Notes: a model not told the origin generated them from the sequence alone. Positions 8,479 through 17,372 are shown, counted from the first letter of the stretch. The stretch: 64,000 nucleotides of DNA from an uncultured Pelagibacteraceae bacterium (GCA_902627805.1 CACOKN010000001.1:62001-126000), one strand, 5' to 3'. A program made the numbers and translations.

Positions 8479-9390
8479 ATGCTTTCCAATAAAGAAATTA
8501 TTTGTCCTGATAACTTACTTAATGTTGCTCACAAAAAAAAGGGTATTAAAGCTGGTATTGTTAATGCGGGAAAACCTTTGCCTATGCAATCAGTGCAAGA
8601 TGCCGTTAAAGAAAATCTAATTGAGCCAATTTTTATTGGTGATGAAAAGGAAATAAATAAATGCGCTCAAGATTTAAAATGGGATATCTCAAATTATGAG
8701 ATAATTCATGAGCCTGTTGAAAATAATACAGCAACCATTGCTGCAAAACTAGCAAGTGAACAAAAGATAAGAATTATTGTTAAAGGCCATATCCATACTG
8801 ACGTTCTTATGAAAGAAGTTTTGAAAAGAGAATATAATTTATTAGGAAAAACAAGATTGAGTCATATTTGGCATATGACTTTAGGAAAAGAGGATAAGCC
8901 TTTAATAATTACTGATGGAGCATTAAATGTTTTACCTAATGTAAAAACAAAATTACATATTCTGAAAAATGTCATTAATTTTTCAAATAGAATTGGAATT
9001 GAAAGACCCAAGGTAGCAATATTATCTGCTACTGAGGAAGTTTTAGATAGTGTTCCAAGCTCTAAAGAAGCTGAGGAATTAACTAACTTAGCCAAAAAAG
9101 AAAATTTAAATGCTGATGTTTTTGGTCCTCTTGCATTTGATAATAGTATCTCAAAAAAATCTGCAACTATAAAAGGCATACAAAATAGTGTTGCTGGTAT
9201 GGCTGATGTGTTATTAGTTCCAAGCGTCGAAACAGGTAATGGATTAGTAAAAATGCTAATTTATTTTTGTGGAGCCTGTGCAGCAGGTGTTGTTGTTGGA
9301 GGTAAGGTTCCAGTGGTAATTACAAGTCGTTCTGATGATGCTCCTGCAAGATTAGCGTCAATTGCAGCAGCTGTTGTTGCTTTAGATTAA
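8479..9390 (+). CDS. Phosphate acetyl/butyryltransferase family protein
   Basis: This 303-residue protein covers the PTA/PTB domain, which exchanges acyl phosphate and acyl-CoA. The pattern AGKPLPMQSVQDAVKENLIEPIFIGD at the start and LVPSVETGNGLVKML followed by VPVVITSRSDDAPARLASI near the end are family hallmarks. In sulfonate catabolism a Pta converts the acetyl phosphate made by sulfoacetaldehyde acetyltransferase into acetyl-CoA. It starts 3 nt after the preceding dehydrogenase, so both are in the tau operon. No acetate kinase or Xsc gene lies in the window. Exact acyl specificity is not visible. Confidence 0.85.
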   Translation: MLSNKEIICPDNLLNVAHKKKGIKAGIVNAGKPLPMQSVQDAVKENLIEPIFIGDEKEINKCAQDLKWDISNYEIIHEPVENNTATIAAKLASEQKIRIIVKGHIHTDVLMKEVLKREYNLLGKTRLSHIWHMTLGKEDKPLIITDGALNVLPNVKTKLHILKNVINFSNRIGIERPKVAILSATEEVLDSVPSSKEAEELTNLAKKENLNADVFGPLAFDNSISKKSATIKGIQNSVAGMADVLLVPSVETGNGLVKMLIYFCGACAAGVVVGGKVPVVITSRSDDAPARLASIAAAVVALD

Positions 9391-9441
9391 TTGTTTCATT
9401 GAAAAAAAATCTAATATGCTTTAAATAATCACAAAAAATTT

Positions 9442-10728
9442 ATGGCAATAACATACTTAAAAAAATCACCAAAAACCCCTTCAACTGACGATAGTAAAAC
9501 AAATGAAATCGTAAAGGGATTGTTAAAAGAAATTGAAGTTTCAAAAGAAGAAGCTTGTATAAATTTAACGAAAAAATTTGATAAGTATGATGGTGAAATA
9601 GTTGTTTCAAAGGAAAGAATTGAACAAATAAATAAAGAATTAGATCAAAAAACAAAAGATGATATTCAGTTTTCTCATGAAAGAGTAAAGAAATTCGCTG
9701 AAGCTCAGTTAAAAAATTATGGCCAAGATTTTGAAGTTGAATTATCGCCAGGTCTCTATGCAGGTCAAAAATTAATTCCTGTAAACACAGCTGGTTGTTA
9801 TATACCAGGCGGAAGATATGCCCATATTGCTTCAGCTGTCATGAGCGTTACAACTGCAAAAGTTGCGGGAGTAAAAAATATTATTGCTTGTAGTCCACCA
9901 AAAGAAGGTGTGGGTGCACATCCGGCAATTATATATACAGCTAATTTGTGCGGTGCAGATGTAATTTTAAATTTAGGGGGTGTTCCTGGAATTGCAGCAA
10001 TGACAAATGGTTTATTTAAAAATCCACCAGCAGATATTTTAGTAGGACCTGGGAATCAGTTTGTAGCAGAAGCTAAAAGAATTTTATTTGGTAAAGTTGG
10101 TATTGATTTATTTGCAGGACCAACTGAAATAGCTGTAATTGCAGATGATGAAGCTGATGCAGAGATGGTTGCAGTAGATTTAGTTGGACAGGCAGAACAT
10201 GGATATAATTCTCCAGCTTGGTTGTACACTACCAGCAGAAGAATAGCAGACGAAGTCATGAAAAGAGTTCCAGAGTTAATCGCTGAATTACCAGAGTTAC
10301 CTAGAAAAAGTGCTGAGGCAGCTTGGAGAGATTATGGTGAAGTAATTCTATGTGATACAGACGAAGAAATGGCAACAATTAGTGACGAATATGCTCCTGA
10401 ACATTTAGAAGTTCAAACAAAAAATCTTGATTGGTTTCATAAAAGACTAAAAAATTATGGTTCATTATTTATTGGCGAAGAAACAACGGTTGCTTATGGT
10501 GATAAATGTTCTGGAACAAATCATATTTTACCAACAAAAGGAGCTGGACGATACACTGGTGGGTTATTTGTTGGAAAATTTATTAAAACTTTAAGTTTTC
10601 AAAGAATGACTAAGGAATCTACAAAATCAGTTGGTGCTGCTTGTGCTAGAATATCAAGATACGAAGGTATGGAGGCTCATGCTAGAACTGGTGATGTCAG
10701 ACTTAGAAAATACGGATTTTCAAATTAA
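9442..10728 (+). CDS. hpsN: HisD-family dehydrogenase, probable sulfopropanediol 3-dehydrogenase
   Basis: This 428-residue protein has the histidinol-dehydrogenase fold with Zn ligands Gln250, His253, Asp354 and His413, and the catalytic pair Glu320-His321 in APEHLEV. It sits last in a sulfonate operon rather than with histidine genes, and it begins MAITYLKK, as the HpsN branch (sulfopropanediol dehydrogenase) does. HpsN oxidises 2,3-dihydroxypropane-1-sulfonate to (R)-sulfolactate, which would feed the LDH2-family enzyme two genes upstream. True histidinol dehydrogenase remains possible; phylogeny with both families would decide. Its stop overlaps that of the convergent msrB by 4 nt. Confidence 0.7.
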   Translation: MAITYLKKSPKTPSTDDSKTNEIVKGLLKEIEVSKEEACINLTKKFDKYDGEIVVSKERIEQINKELDQKTKDDIQFSHERVKKFAEAQLKNYGQDFEVELSPGLYAGQKLIPVNTAGCYIPGGRYAHIASAVMSVTTAKVAGVKNIIACSPPKEGVGAHPAIIYTANLCGADVILNLGGVPGIAAMTNGLFKNPPADILVGPGNQFVAEAKRILFGKVGIDLFAGPTEIAVIADDEADAEMVAVDLVGQAEHGYNSPAWLYTTSRRIADEVMKRVPELIAELPELPRKSAEAAWRDYGEVILCDTDEEMATISDEYAPEHLEVQTKNLDWFHKRLKNYGSLFIGEETTVAYGDKCSGTNHILPTKGAGRYTGGLFVGKFIKTLSFQRMTKESTKSVGAACARISRYEGMEAHARTGDVRLRKYGFSN

Positions 10729-11186
10729 TTTTCAGGTTTAAAGATCAAACATAAACCATTATTACAAAATCGTTTGCCCGTAGATGATGGTCCATCGTCA
10801 AAAACATGTCCATGATGTACACCGCAATTTGCACAATGATATTCGATTCTTTTCATACCAAATGAATAATCTATTTTAGTTTTAAATGCTCCAGGTAAAG
10901 CTTCTGAAAATGATGGCCAACCTGTGCCACTATCAAATTTTGCAGTGGAAGCAAATAATTTTGCTCCACAATTTGCACAATGGTAAAAGCCAACTCTTTT
11001 TTCATCGAGTAATGAACTAGTAAAGGGTCTTTCAGTACCCTCATTAAACATTATATCTTTTTGTTCATTTGTAAGATTTGGATTAATAATTTTTTTTGCG
11101 GCTGCATACAAATATTTATATGGAAAAAGAATTAATGAAATAAACGATGCACTTAATACCTTAAGTGTTTTACGTTTACTAAACAT
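10725..11186 (-). CDS. msrB: Peptide-methionine (R)-S-oxide reductase, exported
   Basis: This 153-residue protein repairs methionine-R-sulfoxide in proteins. It has both structural CxxC zinc motifs (Cys70/73 and Cys118/121), the substrate pocket GTGWPSF (87-93) and the catalytic Cys141 in GKRFCNN. About 30 residues ahead of the domain form a basic plus hydrophobic leader (KRKTLKVLSASFISLILFP), suggesting export or a membrane anchor, which is unusual for MsrB. It follows a flavodoxin gene by 1 nt and the alternative oxidase gene further up, in what looks like one redox-stress operon. Confidence 0.92.
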   Translation of the reverse strand: MFSKRKTLKVLSASFISLILFPYKYLYAAAKKIINPNLTNEQKDIMFNEGTERPFTSSLLDEKRVGFYHCANCGAKLFASTAKFDSGTGWPSFSEALPGAFKTKIDYSFGMKRIEYHCANCGVHHGHVFDDGPSSTGKRFCNNGLCLIFKPEN

Positions 11187-11187
11187 T

Positions 11188-11628
11188 TTAGTTTTTAATT
11201 TTTTCTAAGAAATTATTTCCCCAAGCATCAGAGCCCTCATCTGACCCGTCGCAGTCTTGTCTATCTAACACTTTTTGAGCACCTAATTGTGTTAATTTTT
11301 CATCTACTTTTTTTCCTGCCCCACAAAAAATATCATGAGAACTATCTCCTAGTGCACAAACACTATATTTTAAATCTTTAAAATTTTCATTTGAGTTTTT
11401 TAAATCATCCCAAAAATCTTCTCCATTTGTAGGTAAATCACCCTCACCGGTAGTTGAAGTAACTATTGCAACTTTTTTCATACTTAGAAGATCGTTCATT
11501 GTTACTTGGTTTAATTCTAATTGATTAGTATCAAAACCCATTGATTTTGCTTTTTCATTAAGAGTATTAGCTACGTTTTCAGCTGTACCAGACATTGAAG
11601 CCCAAAGAATATTTAATTTATTTTCCAT
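11188..11628 (-). CDS. Flavodoxin-like protein (MioC / sulfite-reductase flavoprotein type)
   Basis: This 146-residue single-domain flavoprotein binds FMN through SGTAENVA (14-21), the 60s-loop STTGEGDLPTNG and the ALGDSSHDIFCGAGK segment. The motifs resemble MioC and the N-terminal domain of sulfite or P450 reductases rather than short-chain electron-transfer flavodoxins. It is an electron carrier of unknown partner. It lies between alternative oxidase and MsrB; donating electrons to one of these is possible but unproven. Confidence 0.88.
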   Translation of the reverse strand: MENKLNILWASMSGTAENVANTLNEKAKSMGFDTNQLELNQVTMNDLLSMKKVAIVTSTTGEGDLPTNGEDFWDDLKNSNENFKDLKYSVCALGDSSHDIFCGAGKKVDEKLTQLGAQKVLDRQDCDGSDEGSDAWGNNFLEKIKN

Positions 11629-11640
11629 AATAATTAATTT

Positions 11641-12339
11641 TTATTTGTTAGAGAAAGTTTTTTCTTTATCAGAAGTATTTTCTTTTTGTGAGGCACTTTC
11701 TTTTTCCTCATTATATTTTTTAGAATTAATTCTATTATCAATTACATTTGCAAAATTATGATTAACATCTCTATGTCCAGCCTCATCATCTCTTATAACT
11801 CTAACCACATCTTTTAAAGTTGCGTGTAATGGAAGGTTCCAATAATTTATTGCAACCTCTGGCGCAGGTTCATCAGGTATTGCACCACTTTCCAGTTCAT
11901 GAAGATATTCTGTGTAACTTATTACGGCCTCTTCTTCAAAATATCCAACAATTCTGTGTGCTGTTCTTTGAGAAATTAAATAGATTATCGCATAAGTCAC
12001 TATAAAGATAAATTGTGCAATAAGGATTATCATTCTTTCGATAAAAGTTGGTTTTGCAACATGAATGAAAGTCATTAAATGCATTCTTTCATTTTCCGCT
12101 TCATCTAATAAGGTTTTAATCCAACCTCTATCATCCTCCATCTTTCTTAAAGATTTTAAATGTAGCAACATACCTGCAACCATACCTGGAACAGCAGCTA
12201 TTGTTTCAAGAACCACAGCTCTATGGCCATATCTTTTTCTGAAAAAAGTATCTGCTAAAAATCTTAAAAATTTTGTAAATGACAAAGCAACTTTGTCACT
12301 GAAATTTTTAGGCTCAAAATGTTTATTTAAGTTATTCAT
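11641..12339 (-). CDS. aox: Alternative oxidase (di-iron ubiquinol oxidase)
   Basis: This 232-residue protein has all the di-iron ligands of alternative oxidase: Glu45 in LETIAAVPG, Glu84 and His87 in NERMHL, Glu136 in the FEEEAVISY segment, and Glu186 with His189 in [12 protein letters not shown]. The hydrophobic helices at about 48-60 and 103-123 fit its monotopic membrane attachment. It oxidises ubiquinol with O2 without pumping protons and resists cyanide and NO. It is found in plant and protist mitochondria and in few bacteria. The C-terminal 30 residues are Lys/Glu/Ser-rich and outside the catalytic core. First gene of a probable operon with flavodoxin and msrB. Confidence 0.95.
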   Translation of the reverse strand: MNNLNKHFEPKNFSDKVALSFTKFLRFLADTFFRKRYGHRAVVLETIAAVPGMVAGMLLHLKSLRKMEDDRGWIKTLLDEAENERMHLMTFIHVAKPTFIERMIILIAQFIFIVTYAIIYLISQRTAHRIVGYFEEEAVISYTEYLHELESGAIPDEPAPEVAINYWNLPLHATLKDVVRVIRDDEAGHRDVNHNFANVIDNRINSKKYNEEKESASQKENTSDKEKTFSNK

Positions 12340-12380
12340 CTAAGGTTTAAATAGCCACTATAGAAAAAATTACTATGTGC

Positions 12381-12409
12381 CAAAATTGCCATGATAAATG
12401 TCAATTTTG
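12381..12409. promoter_or_regulatory. Large palindrome upstream of the alternative oxidase gene
   Basis: Two 12-bp arms (CAAAATTGCCAT and ATGTCAATTTTG, 11 of 12 complementary) are separated by 5 bp. It sits 42 bp upstream of the aox start and 30 bp past the end of the upstream autotransporter gene. No T-run follows directly on either strand, so a pure terminator is unlikely. Its place fits an operator for the redox operon, or an RNA hairpin in the leader. Confidence 0.4.
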
Positions 12410-12438
12410 AGTAAAAAAGGTAATTTTATCTAGTAAAA

Positions 12439-14250
12439 TTAAAAATTCATCTTGTAAAAAGCATTACCACCTAAACTCAACGTATTTTGGCTAGAGAGTA
12501 AGCCATAATAAGCGACGCCTATTTTGCTATTTTCAAAAATATACTTTTCATAGTTCATGCTAGCTGACAATGATATTTCTCTTTTTAAATCATTATCTGG
12601 TTTATATGTTGCTGTTGTACCATTAACTGAATATATCTGTTCATCATCTCCAATTGCACTTCTAAGATCTAAGGCCCAATTCAAATTTAGTTTTTCCTCT
12701 TTGTCATCTCTAATCAAATAATCATCAGAAAGATAAATTGACAAGTTTCCAACTACTCTATTTCGCCAAGAATAAAATTTACTCTCATCATATGTTGGTG
12801 TTATTGACATACTTGATGTAAATCCAATATCTGGAATGATATTTAGATTATTTTTTTTTGCTCCTAATTGGATATCATAAGTTTGAAAATTACTATTTGA
12901 GTCTACTGTTCCTGATGATACTGTGTTGGTTAAAACTGTTCTCTTTCCATCTTTTAAAGTAACTCCACCAGTAATAAAGGTATCTAGATTAAAAAATTTA
13001 TCATTCTCTAAAATATGAATACCTCCAGAGATATTTTGATATGTAATCCTATAGTCTTTTGCAAAATCTTGTATTCCACCCTCAAACATCATAATAAAAT
13101 TAGAATTTTCTAATGGATAAATTAAATTTGCTCCTAAATTGATTAAATTATATTCCATCGCTAAACTGTTAGAATCCTCACTCCTATTAAGAAAAGTTGA
13201 GTATAATTCTCCCCAACCTCCTTTATGATTAAATAAATTTGAGTTTTCGTATCTATTAAGGAAATTTCTAAGATTAATTGATTTATAACTTAACATTTCA
13301 TCAATTGTTTCACTTCCTCCTTGACCGACTGATCCTGCAGAACCTTTTACAACTTGATTGCCATCTAAATCCTCTAAGGTAAAATCTCCCGCAGTGTCAT
13401 AATAATAAGCTCTACCAACACCATGATTGAACCTTAATTTATTTCCAGTCGTTCCATTTGCAGATCTAATTTTACCGACTACTATTCCAGCATCTTTTAA
13501 AGTTACAGTGTTATTGTTTCCTTTAAGTTGGATTGCTTTGTTAGATACTGATTTATTATTTTTAATTGAACCACTATTAGTAAGTGTTGAGCTTGCTCCA
13601 AGCACTATAGTTGAATCATTTCCTTTATTATAAATTTCACCTCCAGAATTATTAGTAATGTTTGTACCAGTTGTAGTGGTATCAGTGTCTGCAAGAATTA
13701 TTGCACTACTTGAGTCACCTGTTTCAGTCGAAAAAATCTCGCCACTATTTACTATAGTTGTATTGTCTGCACCTGTGGATGCACTTCCAAGAATAGTATT
13801 TCCATCAGATTTAATTATACCACCACTATTATTTGTAATTGATACTCCATCAGAATTAAACAAACTAATTGCTTTAGAGACATTTGTTGAAATAGTTCCA
13901 GAGTTATTTATTTCAAACTCACCTCCCTCAGTTGATATAGTGTTTGCTGCAGTTGATGTTACAGATGAGCCTGAGTGTATTGTAAGTATTGTACCTGCAG
14001 TTTCACTGTCATTATTTTTTATGGCCTTTTGACCAGTTCTTTCAACACTACCATTGTCTGTAATTATGATATGGACATCATCTGCTGTTACTACTTGTTG
14101 ATTTTCGTTAAGACTTGAAATTGTTTTATCGGCGCCTACGTTTTCAGCATTTGAGTTAACAATTTGTAAAAATAAAATCAGTTTCAATAAGAGTATTGAG
14201 GTAAATAATTTTATTTTTAGAGAATATATCTTACTTAATTTAGTAAACAT
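12439..14250 (-). CDS. Autotransporter-like outer-membrane protein
   Basis: This 603-residue protein has an N-terminal signal (basic start, long hydrophobic run at about 12-32). Residues about 45-280 are Ser/Thr/Asn/Gly-rich with recurring NNSG and NSGxI units about 20-40 residues apart (for example INNSGTIST, ITNNSGGII, IVNSGEIFS, LTNSGSIKN), typical of a right-handed beta-helix passenger. Residues about 330-603 show alternating beta-strand segments and end in Phe (YKMNF), as outer-membrane beta-barrels do. This is the layout of a type V autotransporter. The passenger is short and no protease triad is visible, so a surface or adhesion role is a guess. Confidence 0.75.
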   Translation of the reverse strand: MFTKLSKIYSLKIKLFTSILLLKLILFLQIVNSNAENVGADKTISSLNENQQVVTADDVHIIITDNGSVERTGQKAIKNNDSETAGTILTIHSGSSVTSTAANTISTEGGEFEINNSGTISTNVSKAISLFNSDGVSITNNSGGIIKSDGNTILGSASTGADNTTIVNSGEIFSTETGDSSSAIILADTDTTTTGTNITNNSGGEIYNKGNDSTIVLGASSTLTNSGSIKNNKSVSNKAIQLKGNNNTVTLKDAGIVVGKIRSANGTTGNKLRFNHGVGRAYYYDTAGDFTLEDLDGNQVVKGSAGSVGQGGSETIDEMLSYKSINLRNFLNRYENSNLFNHKGGWGELYSTFLNRSEDSNSLAMEYNLINLGANLIYPLENSNFIMMFEGGIQDFAKDYRITYQNISGGIHILENDKFFNLDTFITGGVTLKDGKRTVLTNTVSSGTVDSNSNFQTYDIQLGAKKNNLNIIPDIGFTSSMSITPTYDESKFYSWRNRVVGNLSIYLSDDYLIRDDKEEKLNLNWALDLRSAIGDDEQIYSVNGTTATYKPDNDLKREISLSASMNYEKYIFENSKIGVAYYGLLSSQNTLSLGGNAFYKMNF

Positions 14251-14873
14251 TAAATATCTTTATAAAATTCAAATATATCCCTGAGAATATAAAGTGTTAT
14301 TAAAAACATGAACAAAATAATGAAAATATTTATATATTTCCATATTTTTTTATCATTCAAATATCTTGCAAAATATTGAGATAAATACCCTATTGAGAAA
14401 AAAAATAAAAAAGAAGCTATAGTTGCGCCTACACCAAAAAAATATTTCTCTACAAGTAAAAAACTTTTAGAGAAATTGCCCAGGAAAAACACAGTATCTG
14501 AATAAACGTGTGGATTTAAAAAAGTAAAACCTAGTGTTTTTAGTATTACATTTTTTTTTTCATTAAAGTTAGAATTTTGATCAAGATTTACTTGAGTATT
14601 AAATGACTTAATTTTTGAGTAAATAAAATGAATAAGAAATATTATTAATAGAATATTAAATATCAATTCAAGTACCGGACTAAAATATTGAGTAAAATAA
14701 TGAAAAAGAAATATACCTAAAAATATTAAAATAAAATCAGATATGGAGCAAATTAAACAAACTAAAAAAACATGTTGTTTTTTTAAACCTTGTTCTATGA
14801 CAAAAACATTTTGGGCACCAATAGCAAGAATTAAACTTAACCCAGTTACAAACCCTAAAACTAGATATTCCAT
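14250..14873 (-). CDS. LysE/ArgO-family amino acid exporter
   Basis: This protein of 207 residues has six hydrophobic segments and the family N-terminus GFVTGLSLILAIGAQNVFVIEQGL. The central TLGFTFLNPHVYSDTVFFLG corresponds to the conserved NP(H)xxxD region of LysE. The ATG at 14873 is preferred over the TTG one codon upstream. Its end overlaps the start of the autotransporter gene by 1 nt, so the two are probably co-transcribed. Exports basic or other amino acids; substrate not determinable. Confidence 0.88.
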   Translation of the reverse strand: MEYLVLGFVTGLSLILAIGAQNVFVIEQGLKKQHVFLVCLICSISDFILIFLGIFLFHYFTQYFSPVLELIFNILLIIFLIHFIYSKIKSFNTQVNLDQNSNFNEKKNVILKTLGFTFLNPHVYSDTVFFLGNFSKSFLLVEKYFFGVGATIASFLFFFSIGYLSQYFARYLNDKKIWKYINIFIILFMFLITLYILRDIFEFYKDI

Positions 14874-14905
14874 CAAATAGCTTTTAAGGTTTTTAAATTT
14901 ATTGT

Positions 14906-15316
14906 TTAACCTGGATTTGCAGTAAGAGTTTTAATCTCTAAAACATTCTCATTAGGATCTTTAATGAAAAAAGTTTCTTGCTCATATTTAGTGCCTTTGA
15001 ATCTTAAGTAAGGCTCGTCATAATATTTAGCACCTTTTTCTTTCAATCTATTTTTTAGAGTATCAAAATCTTTTCTAGACAAATGAACACCGAAATGAGG
15101 GACAGATACATTGCCCATATCTACATCATGTCTTTCATTATCTAGTTTGTGCTCACTTGCGTGTAGAGTTAATTCATTACCCCAAAAATCAACATCAGCC
15201 CACTCTTGTGCTGAATTATCTAATCTACATCCAAGTGTTTCACTATAAAACTTTTTTGCAGTTTCTAAGTCGCCACATGGTATTGCTAGATGAAAACAAT
15301 TAGTATTTCTGTACAT
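14906..15316 (-). CDS. VOC-superfamily (glyoxalase/dioxygenase fold) protein
   Basis: This 136-residue protein has two beta-alpha-beta-beta-beta modules. The first carries FHLAIPCGDLETAKKFYSETLGC, with a metal-ligand-like His at residue 9. The second carries VPHFGVHLSRKDFDTLKNRL and ends FIKDPNENVLEIKT, giving the typical late Glu. The family includes metal-dependent lyases, isomerases and resistance proteins. Neither the neighbours (LysE exporter, cysE) nor the sequence fixes the substrate. Confidence 0.85.
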   Translation of the reverse strand: MYRNTNCFHLAIPCGDLETAKKFYSETLGCRLDNSAQEWADVDFWGNELTLHASEHKLDNERHDVDMGNVSVPHFGVHLSRKDFDTLKNRLKEKGAKYYDEPYLRFKGTKYEQETFFIKDPNENVLEIKTLTANPG

Positions 15317-15387
15317 AATAAATCCTTTAAAAAGTTATTAAAACAATTATATATCCTCCAACTTTTGATATCAAGAGAACAAATATT

Positions 15388-15954
15388 ATGAATGATTATT
15401 TACAATCTATAATAGACAGAGACCCTGCGGCAAAATCAAAGTTAAGTTTGGTATTAACTTACCCAGGCGTTAAAGCTATTTTTTTTCACAAAATTGCAAA
15501 TTTCTTTGCAATTGCCAAATTCGATCTTATTGCAAGAATCATTTCTCAATTTTCAAGATTCTTAACTGGAATTGAAATTCATCCAAAAGCAAAAATTGGA
15601 AAAAATTTATTTATTGATCATGGCATGGGTGTAGTTATTGGTGAAACCTCGGAAATAGGAGAAAACGTTACTATTTACCATAACGTTACTCTAGGTGGTA
15701 TTGCGCCTAGTATAAATTCAAATGACCAAAGAAATATAAAAAGACACCCAACGTTACAAGATAATGTTGTTGTTGGGTCTGGAGCTCAAATTCTTGGACC
15801 AGTTGTTGTTGGTAAAAATTCTTTAATTGGTGCAAACGCAGTTGTAACGAAAGATGTACCAGAAAAATCTATAATGGTTGGAATTCCTGCTAAACGTGTT
15901 GGTGATGCTACCAAAGGATTTAAACCTTATGCTGTTACAGATAAGGAAGAATAG
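15388..15954 (+). CDS. cysE: Serine O-acetyltransferase
   Basis: This 188-residue protein is a short-form CysE. It makes O-acetylserine from serine and acetyl-CoA, the first step of cysteine synthesis. A left-handed hexapeptide-repeat helix runs from about residue 65 ([18 protein letters not shown]) through [21 protein letters not shown] to VGIPAKRVG. The catalytic His is within FIDHG. Its TAG stop overlaps the GTG start of the O-acetylserine-using enzyme downstream by one base, so the two steps are translationally coupled. Confidence 0.93.
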   Translation: MNDYLQSIIDRDPAAKSKLSLVLTYPGVKAIFFHKIANFFAIAKFDLIARIISQFSRFLTGIEIHPKAKIGKNLFIDHGMGVVIGETSEIGENVTIYHNVTLGGIAPSINSNDQRNIKRHPTLQDNVVVGSGAQILGPVVVGKNSLIGANAVVTKDVPEKSIMVGIPAKRVGDATKGFKPYAVTDKEE

Positions 15955-16955
15955 TGACACATATAAGAAATAACTTCATCGATTCAATTGGTAATACCCC
16001 ACTTATAAAATTAAAAGCAGCATCGGAAATTACTGGATGTAATATTTATGGTAAAGCAGAGTTTATGAACCCAGGGGGTTCAGTAAAAGATAGAGCTGCT
16101 CTTGCTTTAATAAGAGATGCTCAGGAAAAAAAATTAATATCTAAAGGTGGAATTATTGTTGAGGGAACTGCAGGTAATACTGGTATTGGATTAGGACTTT
16201 TGGGAAATTCACTTGGCTATAAAACAATTATTGTGATGAATGATAATCAGACACAAGAAAAAAAAGATACTATTAGAAACTTGGGTGCAGAATTAAAATT
16301 AGTTCCAGCTAAACCTTATAAAGATGAAAATAATTTTGTAAAAATTGCTGGACGTTTGGCAGATGAATTAAGACCAACAAACAATAATGGAGTTGTTTGG
16401 GCTAATCAGTTCGACAATGTTGCAAATGCAAAAGGCCATTATGAAGGAACAGGTAAAGAAATTTGGGAACAAACAGATGGAAAAGTTGATGGATTTGTTT
16501 GTTCGTCCGGCACAGGTGGAACAATTTCAGGTGTAAGTAATGCTCTGAAAGAGAAAAATAAAGATGTAAAAATTTTTCTATCTGATCCAAAAGGATCAGC
16601 GCTCTATAATTATATAAAGAATGGTGAATTAAAATCTGAAGGAGGTTCTATTACTGAAGGAATAGGATCCAGTCGTGTCACAAAAAATTTTGAAAATGCA
16701 AAAATTGATGATGCATATTCAATTGATGATCATGAAGCGCTCCCAATTCTTTATGACTTAATTCAAAACGAGGGTTTAAGTTTGGGAACTAGCTGTGGAA
16801 TTAATATTGCTGGAGCAATAAGATTAGGAAAAGAACTTGGTCCAGGAAAAACAATTGTAACAATCCTTTGTGATAAATCTGATAAATACAACTCAAAGAT
16901 GTTTAATAAATCTTTTTTAGAAGAAAAAAAGCTACCTGTCCCTAGCTGGCTATAA
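15954..16955 (+). CDS. cysK: Cysteine synthase (O-acetylserine sulfhydrylase family)
   Basis: This 333-residue PLP enzyme has the Schiff-base Lys45 in NPGGSVKDRAA, substrate loop TAGNTGIG (72-79) and the phosphate-binding SSGTGGTISG. It converts O-acetylserine plus sulfide to cysteine. The GTG start overlaps the cysE stop, which fixes it. The segment EGIGSSRVTKNF and the ending SKMFNKSFLEEKKLPVP place it in the CysK/CBS-like group used by many alphaproteobacteria; cystathionine beta-synthase activity is a less likely alternative because no homocysteine gene is nearby. Confidence 0.9.
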   Translation: MTHIRNNFIDSIGNTPLIKLKAASEITGCNIYGKAEFMNPGGSVKDRAALALIRDAQEKKLISKGGIIVEGTAGNTGIGLGLLGNSLGYKTIIVMNDNQTQEKKDTIRNLGAELKLVPAKPYKDENNFVKIAGRLADELRPTNNNGVVWANQFDNVANAKGHYEGTGKEIWEQTDGKVDGFVCSSGTGGTISGVSNALKEKNKDVKIFLSDPKGSALYNYIKNGELKSEGGSITEGIGSSRVTKNFENAKIDDAYSIDDHEALPILYDLIQNEGLSLGTSCGINIAGAIRLGKELGPGKTIVTILCDKSDKYNSKMFNKSFLEEKKLPVPSWL

Positions 16956-16997
16956 TATCGCATATATCTTAACACCTAAAAGAGTTAAAAATTCTCA

Positions 16998-17372
16998 ATG
17001 AAAAAATTTTTAATAGTTCTTTTTTTTATATCTATAAATAACATTGCATTTGCTGGAATGAGTAACAGCGATAAATCTAAAGCATGGGAATGTAGTGGTA
17101 TTTATATGGCAAACTATTTCCTGCCATCTGGTGAACAATTCGAATACAGCATGAAAGAGAAATCAATGGCTTCAGTAAAAGTAATGAAAGCCTACGCTCT
17201 TGAAAAAGGAGTACCAGAAAAAGAGTGGGATGATGGTGTTAATAAAGCTGTAGATAAATACTATGGCTCTAAATATGACAAAGCAAAAACCGACGCATGT
17301 CATTCATTTATTGAAAGTTCAATCCCTAATGGTGCTGAAAGAGTAAAGAAAGTAATTCAAACCTTATATTAA
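16998..17372 (+). CDS. Small secreted protein with two cysteines, unknown function (copy A)
   Basis: This 124-residue protein has a Sec signal peptide ending at about AFAG (residue 20) and a mature helical part with two cysteines, Cys32 in WECSGIYMAN and Cys101 in DACHSF, well placed for one disulfide. It has the same length as the next gene and shares the pattern xMxxxDKxKxxECxGIYxAN, so the two are tandem paralogs. It is first in a tight run of small genes extending to 20.4 kb. I do not recognise the family; a periplasmic location is the main prediction. Confidence 0.8.
   Translation: MKKFLIVLFFISINNIAFAGMSNSDKSKAWECSGIYMANYFLPSGEQFEYSMKEKSMASVKVMKAYALEKGVPEKEWDDGVNKAVDKYYGSKYDKAKTDACHSFIESSIPNGAERVKKVIQTLY

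Noticed and set aside
9442..10728. Calling this gene histidinol dehydrogenase of histidine synthesis
   Set aside because: Context is a sulfonate operon and the N-terminus resembles HpsN. Not fully excluded.
12381..12409. FNR-type site upstream of aox
   Set aside because: The half-sites TTGCCAT/ATGTCAA are 5 bp apart and do not fit TTGAT-N4-ATCAA spacing.
13427..14032. Open frames of 68 and 124 codons on the plus strand inside the autotransporter-like gene
   Set aside because: They mirror the Ser/Thr/Asn-rich passenger codons, giving Val/Ile/Pro-rich strings without a start context or family.
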